From contig NW_026262712.1 in assembly GCF_021869535.1 (NCBI RefSeq), positions 48,714,884-48,778,883 of the forward strand: a stretch of 64,000 bases of DNA, given 5' to 3'. Position numbers and translations under genes: made by a program. Origin of the DNA: Mytilus californianus. Taxonomy: Eukaryota > Mollusca > Bivalvia > Mytilida > Mytilidae. The first letter of the stretch is position 1; every line of letters begins with the position of its first letter. The notes under the pieces are model-generated. The model was not told the origin of the DNA. It searched no databases and saw nothing but the letters and a program-made list of their open reading frames with translations. Shown here one piece after another: positions 32,601 through 43,149 of the stretch.

Positions 32601-33230
32601 AAGTTGAAAAGTTCTTATAAATGTGAAAACATCGGCTCATAATATAAAGAATGAATCTTGTGGGGGTTTCTCCAATTTTATCTCTGAGAGACATATACGA
32701 GGTAAGCAAAGTTGAAAAAATCACGGAATTTGACGATCACAGATATAAAATTCTTCTCAAATAAACAACTAAAAAAACTATCCTAACCCCTGTAACATTA
32801 GGAGTTGGTTAACCTACTGTTAAAATTTGGTAGAGAATGGTGAAGTGTAAAACGGGTTGTGCTAGAGCCAAATACATACTACAGTTTAGACTTATGAAAA
32901 CGGCGTGTCTCGTGACAGAGTTAGGGTCACAGGGTCATATTTGTATGTTTAATGATGTGAAACGAGATGACCTTTCGTTGTAGCCCATGTTTGACCATGG
33001 AATAATTCACATTAAAGCCATAGCTGACAATTCTCTTTCTATCCCTTTTTTCGTAATTTTTAAAAAACTGCGTTCTTAATGCAGCTGCGAATCAATCACA
33101 GTAAATGAAAACTTGGGAAATGTTTTTTTGTTTGTCCCATTTTCACATGTATACTACATAGAAATCGTCTTTGTGTGTGCAATATTTTACACTTATGTAT
33201 TGTCTTGCTCTGAATCAATCCATATCAAGA
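29699..33230. other. Intergenic stretch with low-complexity islands
   Basis: No gene is recognised. It contains a C-rich strand island at 31081-31101 and a T/C-rich stretch near 32200-32390. ORFs of 60-158 codons occur but show no codon bias, domain or conservation that I recognise. Confidence 0.4.
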
Positions 33231-33234
33231 TTTG

Positions 33235-33390
33235 ATATAAAAAAGAAGATGTGGAACACGGATTATTGCCAATGAGACAACACTCCACCAGAGACCAAAT
33301 GAAATAGAAGTTTACAACTAAAGGTCACTTTACGGCCTTCAAATATGAGCAAAACCCATACCGCAAAGTCAGCTATAAAAGACCTCGTAT
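33235..33390 (+). repeat. Dispersed mussel-type repeat, 5' part only
   Basis: Starts AAAAAGAAGATGTGGAACAC and runs through AATGAGACAACACTCCACCA and TACGGCCTTCAA to AGTCAGCTATAAAAG. Truncated compared with 35335-35700. Confidence 0.75.
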
Positions 33391-33717
33391 TGGCAAAGTT
33401 CGTAATAATCACATTTCAATATTTAATATTTACTTAAATTTTATCAGATATAAAAACAAATCGTGTTTGAACTGAACTTGGTGAGCGTGGTATCATCATT
33501 CTGTATCATAGATCTGAAGCAGTTTTAGGTACTCGTGTGAATAGTTTCAATAGTTGTTACAATATACATGTGATTGTTTCAGAGCTTTAAGGTATTTTAA
33601 AATAACATAACAAAATCTTGTAGTTTGGTTCTATAGGTCCACCTAATGCTTGAATATCATCACAAAGGGAACATTTAGAAAATCTTTTTAACAAACGAAT
33701 GTATATACCTATAAAAT

Positions 33718-34185
33718 TGAGTTATTTAGTTTCAGAACGATAGCACACTCTTTTGAAGAAGAAAAAAAAAAACCTGGGCGAAATCAAGTTTCAATGAAAT
33801 TTGCTTTAAGGCAAGAAATAATGATATGTGTAAGGTCATTTCTTGCTCCGATTAAAATGCAAACCACAGTTTGTTAAAACATCTATGTCATTGATAGAAA
33901 TCTTGTGATGTTGGCAATGATGGGTATTCTATACAATTTATTATTTTAAATATTATTAAAATGTTTTAGGCAGAAGCAATCCTCATCTCCATTTATTAGA
34001 TTGGAATTATAATAGTACAGTCTGATAACATCTTTAGTGCACATTTTAACTAATGACGAATGTGATGTTCTGTTAATTCATCTCTTCAATAAAAGGACAT
34101 AATCATGATAATGAGATAGGTAAAATTCGAAATAATTTATCGGTGTATTATACGACAAGAAAACCCTTAAAATATGCATTATTTA
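33718..34185. mobile_element. Short non-autonomous Crypton derivative
   Basis: The left 150 bases match the Crypton 3' end at 18124-18260 (AGTTATTT, TTTCAGAACGATAG, TTTCAATGAAAT, the hairpin zone with GGTCATT). The right end (TACGACAAGAAAACCCTTAA, AATATGCATTAT) matches the Crypton 5' end at 21385-21420. The recombinase gene is absent. Same order and orientation as the full element. Confidence 0.6.
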
Positions 34186-34189
34186 TTAA

Positions 34190-34815
34190 TGCTGTATAAA
34201 TAATGTTATGGATATTGGTGAATGAAATGTTTGTTTACAATATTTTTTGATAATCTTGAAACATGTATTCTTAGTATGTTTTTCCCCATTTTTAAGAGAT
34301 CATCAATGAAGTTTGCTTTGCCGTTTATGCACTTTTTTTGTCATTTAGCTCCTTGCGGTTTTTTTATTTCGCTTATAAATCCAGAGCTTTCAAGTGTTTA
34401 TTTTTTAGTGTTTCAGATGAAGACTTATCCAGCAAAGTGTGTCGGCGCTCGAAATTTTTAAGTGTTATTTTCATTTAATAAAGCTGGGTCGACGCGCAAT
34501 ACTGGTCTACAAAACACTGTAGATGATAAATAAAGTGATGTCGGTAAATGGTTAATGATTGAGAATAGCTGAGAACAATACAAAATCAAGTAAACAGAAT
34601 GTGAATAGTTAAATTGAAAAGCACAAATAAATATGTAAAAAAGCTGTCACAAGATTATGCTTTAAACGATTAGTTGTCAACCCTTTCAATTTATCCTGAT
34701 CTACCACAGGTACCTTAACTTGTTTCCTGGAACTATCTACTTAGTTTTTATTTGCTTTCAAAATATGTGATTAGAGTTAGATTCCAAGATTTCCCATAAC
34801 AAGGTGTAAGGTCAA
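34190..34815. other. Intergenic, nothing recognised
   Basis: A 79-codon ORF at 34222 has a hydrophobic composition but no supporting context. No splice structure is evident. Confidence 0.35.
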
Positions 34816-35320
34816 AGGTCAAGGTCAACGTAAAAATTTGACCTTAAGGCATTTTTAAGGTCACATAAATTGATGATCATTGGTGAAGATCCTAGGTGGC
34901 TACGACTTACGGTTTCTGAGTCTTAGTGGCCAACCGACATCGGTTAATTTTCAAAGGGCATAACCCTACCAATGAGTCGTTGAATCTTTTCGATCCAAAG
35001 GTAACGAAGAACCAGGGTCTGGTCCTGAACAAATTCCACCCTTCGGATTTTTTCTACCTATTATGGTTACGGTGTTTGATTGATAACAAGGTTTTAGGTT
35101 TTAGAGGAAATAACCGCTATAAAAGAAATGTTACGGCGTGGTGCCCTAACCACAAGATAGCTTTTGGTCAACCGATACTTGATACCTAATATCATTTCAA
35201 CATGTCGTGTACTTTTTTGGGGAAATGTCGTTCAAGTTTGGCGGAAAAGGAATAATAATCAGAAGAAATACAGTAAAGTCTTTCCTATAGTGAAAGGAAA
35301 GACCTTAATAACGGGGATAA
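34800..35320 (+). repeat. Possible dispersed repeat with an 87-codon ORF
   Basis: Begins with GGTCAAAGGTCAAGGTCAA-type short repeats and contains an ORF at 34926-35189 with normal amino-acid composition (Asn-, Lys- and Arg-containing, three Trp/Cys). I do not recognise the product. The stretch is less AT-rich than its surroundings. A palindrome-like GTCTTTCC...GGAAAGAC lies at 35278-35305. Confidence 0.35.
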
Positions 35321-35334
35321 ATCATACTTGATAT

Positions 35335-35700
35335 ATAAAAAAAAGAAGATGTGGTATGATTTCCAATGAGACAACTCTCCACAAGAGACCAAATGACACA
35401 GAAATTAATAACTATAGTTCACCGTACGGCCTTCAACAATGAGTAAAACCCATACCGCATAGTCAGCTATAAAAGGCCCCAAATGACAAATGTAAATGAC
35501 AATTCAAACGAGAAAACTAACGGCCTGATTTATGGACAAAATAATGAACGAAAAACAAATATGATATACAACAACAAACGACAACCACTGAATTACAGGC
35601 TCCTGGCTTGGGCCAGGCACATACAGAATTTGGCGGGGTTAAACAGTTTGAAGGCGCGCCAACCCTTCCCCTAACCTGGGACAGTGGTGTAACAGTACAA
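35335..35700 (+). repeat. Dispersed mussel-type repeat, near full length
   Basis: Contains GAAGATGTGGTATGATT, GACAACTCTCCACAAGAGAC, CACCGTACGGCCTTCAACAA, AGTCAGCTATAAAAGGCCCC, CTGAATTACAGGCTCCTGGC and GCGCGCCAACCCTTCCCC. The ORFs that cross it on both strands are by-products. Confidence 0.85.
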
Positions 35701-35739
35701 CATGAGAACAAATTATAAAAATCAGTTGAAAAGGGCTAA

Positions 35740-38125
35740 ACTCGTCAGAATGATAATGTCTGTATGATTTGAAAAGTTGTAAAGCAAAGTGGAAAGAGAT
35801 CTAATTGCTTTTTTATTTTTATCTATTTATTCAAATTGATCTTTTTCATCTTCAATGCACTACTAGTATATAAAACCGTGTACGCGGACAACTATTATGA
35901 ATATGAATTAATGCTGCATTGATTTGTTTCATAATTTTTTTTGTATGGTTCTATTATAATAGATGTTGAACTACATTTATTCTCCCTGTATATGTCTGCT
36001 ATATGAAATGAACAATCATTCGAATTCTACTTAATGGTAATAATCCTTTTTTAACTAAAATATTATCAATCAGAGGAACCACTTTGAATAAAACATTTTA
36101 AACACTTAATTGTTAAAATGATAACCGTTTACACATTGTTTCATTCAAGAGCTTTAGTGTACAATATTGTTTGAATTCTACTTCAACCTCTTGATGTATG
36201 AAGTTATCGCTGGTTATATCAAGTGCTTTCCACTTGTCAGTTTGTGAAACTTTTTCCGTGTTTCAACCAAAATTTGTCTTCGTTTAACTGATGATAATCT
36301 ACACAAACATGTAGGCCAGTTAGCAACACTTTTGAATAAAAAATAAAATATACAATGCTTTTTTAACATGTTTCATCTATGCATAGTTCTGCTAAAAGTG
36401 TAAGTAATACATTCGCAAGGCATGGGTGCATGTCTTTCTTATTGCTAGGTTGCTTAATGATTAATGTTTGCATAATTATGTATAAAACTATTCCTATATG
36501 ATGAAGATCATTGAATTTACCCTCCATTTTGTTTAATAAAAGTGAGATTGTTAATTCCAGAAGAGGATGGTTGTGTTTATTGTTATAACGACTATATGTT
36601 CAAAACTAAAAACTAAGCATTCATTTTGAAAGTGTGATTATACTAGATTCAAATTCAGCGACTCATTTTAAAATTTGAGATCCAGTCTTTTCGAATAAGA
36701 AAGTAAAGTAACATAACTGTTCAAGCCAAAGAAATATCAGCAATATAAAAAAAAAGCAGCTGTTAGCAGTATTGCTTTTATGGATTATGCTTTTGGAAAA
36801 AAAATATATAAGGAGAGGTACAAAAAAAAAGGAAACATCATTTTGAAAATTTTATATGTTTTTCCAAATAGATTGCATCATAGAAGATCAATTATTCAAA
36901 CTGAATTAATTTGTAAATAATACACATTATTCTAGATTGTGATTAATCTTTATTTTAATATTTTCAAACCCTTTTTTATTGCAGGTTTGATTCATAATTA
37001 AGCATTTATAATTTGGCTACATGTTGAACAAATACAAATAATATGTAAATAGCATTGAAGTTCATCGACAATGTATGGTGTTCTTGTGGATGGAATACGC
37101 TTTGAACATACCCCGTGTTGACAATAAAATTAGGTCAATTCGTCCTTTCTCTTTTACATCAACATTAATATCCTACAGAAAATTTACACAAATTTATTTG
37201 AGGTAAATGGTAAATTATGGTAAATTATGTACATGGAAACGTAAAACAGTAAACTTTCGTACGTAATAATAGGAAATAGGAGCGAAAAACATTAAATAAA
37301 AGAAGAAATTTAAACTTGTAAAAATCCGTACCTCGGATGTGGTGGGTCTGTAAAATTACCGATTGTGTTCTATTCTCGATTGTTACTCTGGATAAGCTTG
37401 CCTGGTCATACATGCACAACAGAAGACGCTAATCTTGTGGGCCATCCTGTCTCTCTCATTTTGGAGACAATAAATTGCCATAAGGTTTTTTTTCTCTTGG
37501 TAGTATCTTCAAACATTTGTCTAAATTGATAACCAATGGATAATCAATTTTTTCACTTATCACGCAGCACTAGTTATAACAGCTAACATTGTCTAACTCT
37601 GAGTCAAAATCAAATGTCCGAATATATTTATCCTTTGAAATTTTAACCCTTTTTTCAGCTCGAAAGTAAAAACGTTTAGCTCAGCGTAAAGAATACAATA
37701 AAGGTAGGACTCTCCTCTAAAACCATTGGTTGTCCCATTGCCATTATTCAAACGATACATCGCATTGACATGTTCACACATAAGAAATTCAACCCAGGAA
37801 TTATATCGGGATATACTCTATGTTCTAAGCAATTTATCGTTCATTTCTTTAATGGTATCTAACGAATACATTTGACATAGTGACTAAGTCGGAATGGTAT
37901 TTTCGTTACAAGACCCTAACACGAAAGATGAATCTCAAATTGTATGATTTTTATTTAAAGCTCATTGATTACAGCTAATACTAATTTCATTCAAATCGTA
38001 GAAAAGAAAGAGGTTTCTAAAAATTTGTGGTTTTTACTTATTAAAAGATGTCTGTAACAGTTATTTAAAATTTGCCACAATTAAAAAGGTTTTTTTAAAG
38101 TTACAGATAATTCAAAAACAAAGTT
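35740..38125. other. Intergenic, nothing recognised
   Basis: AT-rich sequence without supportable genes or repeats. Confidence 0.4.
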
Positions 38126-38985
38126 ATGCCTGTGTCGGTAGTGACGTTTTGGATTTCAATGAGCGTAATCTATGTATTATTGGTAAATTATTAAGTCAGG
38201 GATTTCGTTACGACAAATTACTTAAAACCTTTACTAAATTCTTCAAATTAGATACAAAGATTTAGTTTGCAAGTTTGACTTCCTAATTCTTACGGTGATG
38301 TTGTTTACCGAGCCCGGAAATTTAGATAGTTTTTATTACAATTCGGGTAAACTCACCAATCCGTTAAATAAGCTTATTCTAAAAGGTTACCAAGTCAATA
38401 CTGTAATTAGATCTTTGAATATTGTTTTATTGGTACATGCATAAACAATGATTTTGTTATCAGTAAATCAAAAACCAAACTTATAAATATCATTGTTATA
38501 TACATATGCACATTCACGGTTCTACATTCTGTCGATACAAATGAACCTATAATTTGGCATTGCACAAGGTCGTGTTCTTCTTCTGTTTATGACGTCTTTA
38601 CACTAAATCCAATGGATGTTGGATGTGTACTGATTTATATTTTAGTATAAGATACATTATGTTTTTATTATTTGTTATTGGCTTTGAACTAGCTGTCAGT
38701 AACTGCGAGTACTCTCAGATATGTATTTAGTGTCATTTTTGTTGTGTGGGATGTATAAATAACCTGCCACGTCCGGTCTGTGTTTTTGTTACTTGTTGCT
38801 ATTTTGCCCGAAAAATTTAAATGAGATACCTGAAAACTGGGGGGTGTAAACATGTTTTGTGAGTAGATTCAGATTCAGATTCTTTATTAAGATAACTAAT
38901 ATTACATTTGTGTTCTCCATTACAAATCATATAATAATATACAAAACAACATTTCAAAGTTTCACATGTAATATATATATATATG

Positions 38986-39350
38986 GTGTACAAATTTTTG
39001 CACCTCATGTTTGCGGTATACCATCTTTTCCGCAAGTTTGTTGTTTTCTGTGTGGTAATGATTTAATAAGATCTGTTTTGTTACATCTTGTGATCCGTTT
39101 ATTTGGCAATCGCCAATGGCAGTCAGCAGGGTTTAAGAACATCAGTTGTTCGACCTGCTAGTCAAATGCGTTTTGTTAAAATATACTTTTTCACTCATTT
39201 GGTCTTTCGGAAAATGTTGTTTGTGCTGTTTTTAGACCCCTCTACTAAGAAATTTGGTTTGCATGCACACGTATAAAAATTAGGTTTTTATCCTACGCAA
39301 TCATAGGTTTGAACGTTGTTTTCAATTTAGACTTGTTTATATTTTTTCGT
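38986..39350 (+). repeat. PLE tail repeat, copy 1
   Basis: From GTGTACAAATTTTTGCACCT to TTTAGACTTGTTTATA; about 97% identical by eye to copy 2. Confidence 0.85.
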
Positions 39351-39486
39351 TTGGGCTTGTATTATATTTGCCTTCGGGTTTATATGATCCGTTCATCCTA
39401 TTTTGACTCTTTCAAAATTCAAGAGTCTATCCTAAATTGAGGTAAATTATATGGCCTTCCAAATACCTTTTCGATTCCTAACATCA

Positions 39487-39518
39487 CTGAAGAGACATTA
39501 ATTGTCGAAATCCGGATA
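39487..39518 (+). ncRNA. Hammerhead ribozyme-like motif at the repeat junction
   Basis: Core CTGAAGA (39487-39493; position 7 may be any base), stem II GACA/TGTC (39494-39497 with 39503-39506), GAAA (39507-39510), palindromic stem III ATCCGGAT (39510-39517), residue 17 A at 39518. Every invariant position is kept. It sits four bases before tail repeat copy 2, where self-cleavage would separate unit-length transcripts. Confidence 0.65.
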
Positions 39519-39521
39519 CGG

Positions 39522-39870
39522 TATACAAATTTTTGCACCTCATGTTTGCGGTATACCATCTTTTCCGCAAGTTTATTGTTTTCTGTGTGGTAATAATTTA
39601 ATAAGATCTGTTTTGTTACATCTTGTGATCCGTTTATTTGGCAATCGCCAATGGCAGTCAGCAGGGTTTAAGAACATCAGTTGTTCGACCTGCTAGTCAA
39701 ATGCGTTTTGTTAAAATATACTTTTTCACTCATTTGGTCTTTTGGAAAATGTTGTTTGTGCTGTTTTTAGACCCCTCTACCAAGAAATTTGGTTTGCATG
39801 CACACGTATAAAAATTGCGGTTTTTATCCAACGCAATCATAGGTTTGAACGTTGTTTTCAATTTAGACTT

Positions 39871-39880
<10 letters not shown>
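39522..39880 (+). repeat. PLE tail repeat, copy 2
   Basis: Direct copy of 38986-39350 at an offset of 536-537 bases. It ends in a TA microsatellite. Confidence 0.85.

Positions 39881-39922
<42 letters not shown>
39873..39922. repeat. (TA)n microsatellite, about 25 units
   Basis: An uninterrupted TATA run directly at the end of the second tail repeat. A shorter run is at 38969-38984 just before copy 1. Confidence 0.95.
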
Positions 39923-39925
<3 letters not shown>

Positions 39926-40054
39926 AAATAATACAGTTGTACCCATATTTTTAAGAATTGTTTCTTATTTCTAATGCATCTCTAATAAATTTGTATAAAT
40001 AATTACATTCAGTAATATTTTGTGGATTTAAAAGTTTAGAAACTAAAAAAAATA

Positions 40055-40330
40055 ATCATTACCCAAATCTTTTAAATCTAAACCATAAGATTGTAAAAAA
40101 GTTTGCCTTATATCTTTATATTTATCACAAGATATCAAAAAATGTTCTTCAGTCTCTACTTCAGTGCAAAATTTGCAAAAACGTTGTTCTCTTGGAATTT
40201 CGGGTTTATTATATCTACCCCGTTCTATATTTAAACAATGAGCACTGATACGTTGTTGTGTAATTTTACTTTTTATATTTTTGGTAAGATTGGTTTGAAG
40301 ATAGTACTCAACCTAGCCTTAGACCAGTTA
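40055..40330 (-). pseudogene. LINE-type RT C-terminus with zinc-binding motif
   Basis: The minus strand reads EYYLQTNLTKNIKSKITQQR, ISAHCLNIERGRYNKPEIPR and CKFCTEVETEEHFLISCDKY. The R-x2-H-x-L-x-I-E-x-G-R stretch followed by C-x2-C-x7-H-x4-C is the C-terminal tail typical of mollusc non-LTR retrotransposon proteins. Only this piece remains. It differs from the LINE at 13 kb. Confidence 0.7.
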
Positions 40331-40334
40331 TTAA

Positions 40335-42200
40335 TTATGTCAGTGGCCGAAAAATAGGAACAGCAAAGAATGCAATGTAAACATTAGTGCTTAAAAGCAA
40401 CTAATTCAATAAGAGTAGTTACTGTATTGTTAGGTAAATTTTAAACAATTGTTAGGTCAACATAAAACAGTCAGCTATTTGCAGACTAGGTTTCCCTAAT
40501 ATTCCCTCCCCCCTTTTTCAACTCTTGAATATGATTTATTTTTGGGTTTAATTTTTCAAAATAATATTAAAAATTATCATTCATCTTCTTATTTTTAAAT
40601 AACTTTTTTCACTGTAAGTATATGCAAATATTTCATTGCACTCCTGTAAACATCACATATTCTATGTGGATATACAACTATCCCCCTTTTTTATGGCTGT
40701 CTGGTAGGATATCTGTTTTCTCCTCCAAAATTATGTCAGAAGATACACACACTAACTGTAACTTCAACTTACTGTACTGCAGGTGTGTGAAAGTATACCA
40801 TTTAGCCTAAAACTTATAATTGACATACAGTTTTTTACCAGCAAGTACTTGTACACAGGTTTGAGCCAAAATGAACATTAATTTTTAAAAATTATCAAAA
40901 TATCTTCAAATAAAGGTTTACTTTCAAGCTGAAAACACAGCCAGATCCAAGCATCTTATTACAAAGATTAAAACCAAAACTGATGTCAAACTGCTGTCAA
41001 TAACTGCTGTCAGTTTCAATGTATCTAAACTGCTAAGGGTGAATGCCAAGAAGGAATTTTTACGTTTTCTACCCGAATAAACGCTGTCAAATTTAAATCA
41101 ATTGTACATTTTTAACACAAGCTCCTACAAAGGCCAACTTGGACTCATCTGGGAGATAATTGATTGAAGTTTCCAGAAAATTTAATTTAAAGAAAATAAT
41201 CCTTTTCTTGATCACGTGGTATCTCAAAAAGTCACGCGACTTGCTGAAAAAATGAGAAAAAAAGTACAATTCAAGGGGAAAAGTTGTAGTACAGGCATTT
41301 TGTTACCAAAATAGAACATAGTTTTAGTGTAAAAGCAATGCACGAAGTCTTTTGGATACGTACTAGATGCAAACTTTATATAGAAAGACGAAAAACGTGC
41401 AAGGTTTGTCGAAATATCGCTGCTCAAAACATCCAAAAATAATGGATTTGTGATGTGTATTTTTGTCAAAGTCAAATAAATGGCACAAGTTTCTGTAAAA
41501 TATGCGTTAATTAAAACTGTTAACAGAATGAGTCCTAAACAAAAGAATATTCACTGAATATGCAATGATAATCTGGTTAATCTGGTATGGTTTGGTACCC
41601 AGGGTAAGAATGTAATAGAAACAAAGGAGGAGGCAGTTAGGAATTTAGTTTTCTTAACTTGACTTAAGCATGTATTTCAGTTGTCTTAATTGAACAGTAG
41701 TTCATATAAAATGATCACATGATCAAAACATGGCATAAACTACTTTTAAAAATAAATATTTGAAAAGAAAGTAAAACAAAACCTAGATAATTCGAAAGTA
41801 AATAAAATCTACATTAATATATATTTCTTTTAATCTTGTCTATGTGTATAATTAGCTATACTATAATATATAAAGATATACCTAACAACAACATTATTTT
41901 CATCTACCTGTGTTTAAAGTAATTGCAAATGGCTGATATTTTTGTTCAAGCATATTGTTTTTCTTAAATTGTTTAACATTTCACAGCGGTATGACATAAT
42001 ACTTTAATTATTCTTCCCTTAGTTTATTTATTTATTTTGTATTAACATTGTATCATAGATCAAATTTATTTGTTCAGTGCATGTTCACTGGTGTTAATAT
42101 GTCTTTTGATTGAGTTAAGCCATTTCAATTGATATTTTACATTGTGTCTTTCTATGATGTGATGTTACACTATTGTTTCAGATAAGGGAGAAGGTTTGGT
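40335..42200. other. Intergenic, nothing recognised
   Basis: Several chance ORFs of 60-83 codons and no repeat structure that I can support. Confidence 0.35.
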
Positions 42201-42204
42201 ACCA

Positions 42205-42520
42205 TTAACACGTCTAAGCTCGCTGCAATTGTTTGCCCCTGTCCTAAGTCAGGAATCTGATGTTCAGTAGTTGTCGTTTGTTGATGTGGTTCATAAGTGT
42301 TTCTCGTTTCTCGTTTTTTATATAGATTAGACCGTTGGTTTTCCCGTTTGAATGGTTTTACACTAGTAATTTTTGGGGCCCTTTATAGCTTGCTGTTCGG
42401 TGTGAGCCAAGGCTCCGTGTTGAAGACCGTACTTTGACCTACAATGGTTTATTTTTATAAATTTTGACTTGGATGGAGAGTTGTCTCATTGGCACTCATA
42501 CCACATCTTCTTATATCTAT
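42205..42520 (-). repeat. Dispersed mussel-type repeat, reverse orientation
   Basis: On the minus strand it starts with the family's GAAGATGTGGTATGAGTGCC and AATGAGACAACTCTCCATCC and ends near CCTGACTTAGGACAGG. A diverged copy of the 35335 family. Confidence 0.8.
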
Positions 42521-42668
42521 AGCTTGTTTTTATTAGAGTTAAGAAAAATGCACCCACACAGCGGCGACAAATGATGATTTATATATCAATTTGCCCAATG
42601 ATTTAGATACAAATGAAGTGGATTACTTTTTGAAAGATCAAGTGTTCCAATTTCAATGCAATGCATGC

Positions 42669-42930
42669 AAGTATAGATCCTGGTGCTCAAAATGGGTGGC
42701 ATTTATGTATAGATCCTGGTGCTCAAAATGGGTGGCATTTATGTATAGATCCTGGTGCTCGAGATGGGTGTCATTTTTGTATATATCATGGAGCTCGAAA
42801 TGGGTGACATGTTCATACGCATATAGATCCTGGAACTCGAGAGGGGTGGCATACATGAATAGATCCTTGTATTTGAGATAGGTGACATACATGCATAGAT
42901 CCTGGTGTTTGAGACATGAGACACACACGC
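42669..42930 (+). repeat. 36-bp minisatellite, about 7 units
   Basis: The unit TATAGATCCTGGTGCTCAAA plus ATGGGTGGCATTTATG recurs every 36 bp from about 42673, with increasing divergence towards 42930. The unit is a multiple of three, so long ORFs arise on both strands; none is supported as a gene. Confidence 0.9.
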
Positions 42931-43149
42931 AGGTTTTTCGCGAATGGTGACAAACATGATTATGGTGCTCAAGAGTGACACATATACACGAAAACATGCA
43001 GCTGCTGGCCTTGAGTTATGTTTTTGTACATATACTGTGTGTACATAAATTGAGCTCAAAGCAAAATACTGGTATCATGTAGATATTCAAATAGATACTA
43101 AAATTCATTTTCAAATGACAACGACTGTAGGAAAATTCATAACACTCAG

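Larger units (their letters stand above)
38128..39880 (+). mobile_element. Penelope-like element 3' end with tandem tail repeats
   Basis: 38130-38260 reads SDVLDFNERNLCIIGKLLSQ, GFRYDKLLKTFTKFFK, the C-terminal part of a PLE RT protein, like the same region at 44907 and 63260. Downstream is noncoding tail DNA, then a roughly 360-bp sequence present twice in direct orientation (38986-39350 and 39522-39880), with a hammerhead-like motif just before the second copy. This layout matches the pseudo-LTR tandem organisation of PLEs. The ORFs at 38859 and 39502 are the same noncoding repeat read twice. Confidence 0.65.

Noticed and set aside
32144-32620. 158-codon + strand ORF, hydrophobic N-terminus
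   Set aside because: Phe/Ile/Leu-rich because of T-rich low-complexity DNA; no domain, no splice context, C-rich island in the middle.
34222-34461. 79-codon ORF with two hydrophobic stretches
   Set aside because: T-rich DNA gives hydrophobic translations readily; no splice sites or homologous exon seen.
38859-39161. 100-codon ORF, repeated at 39502-39696
   Set aside because: The same noncoding PLE tail repeat read twice; identity reflects DNA duplication, not a gene family.
42591-43059. Three ORFs of about 100 codons over the 36-bp array
   Set aside because: The unit length is divisible by three, so several frames stay open by chance.
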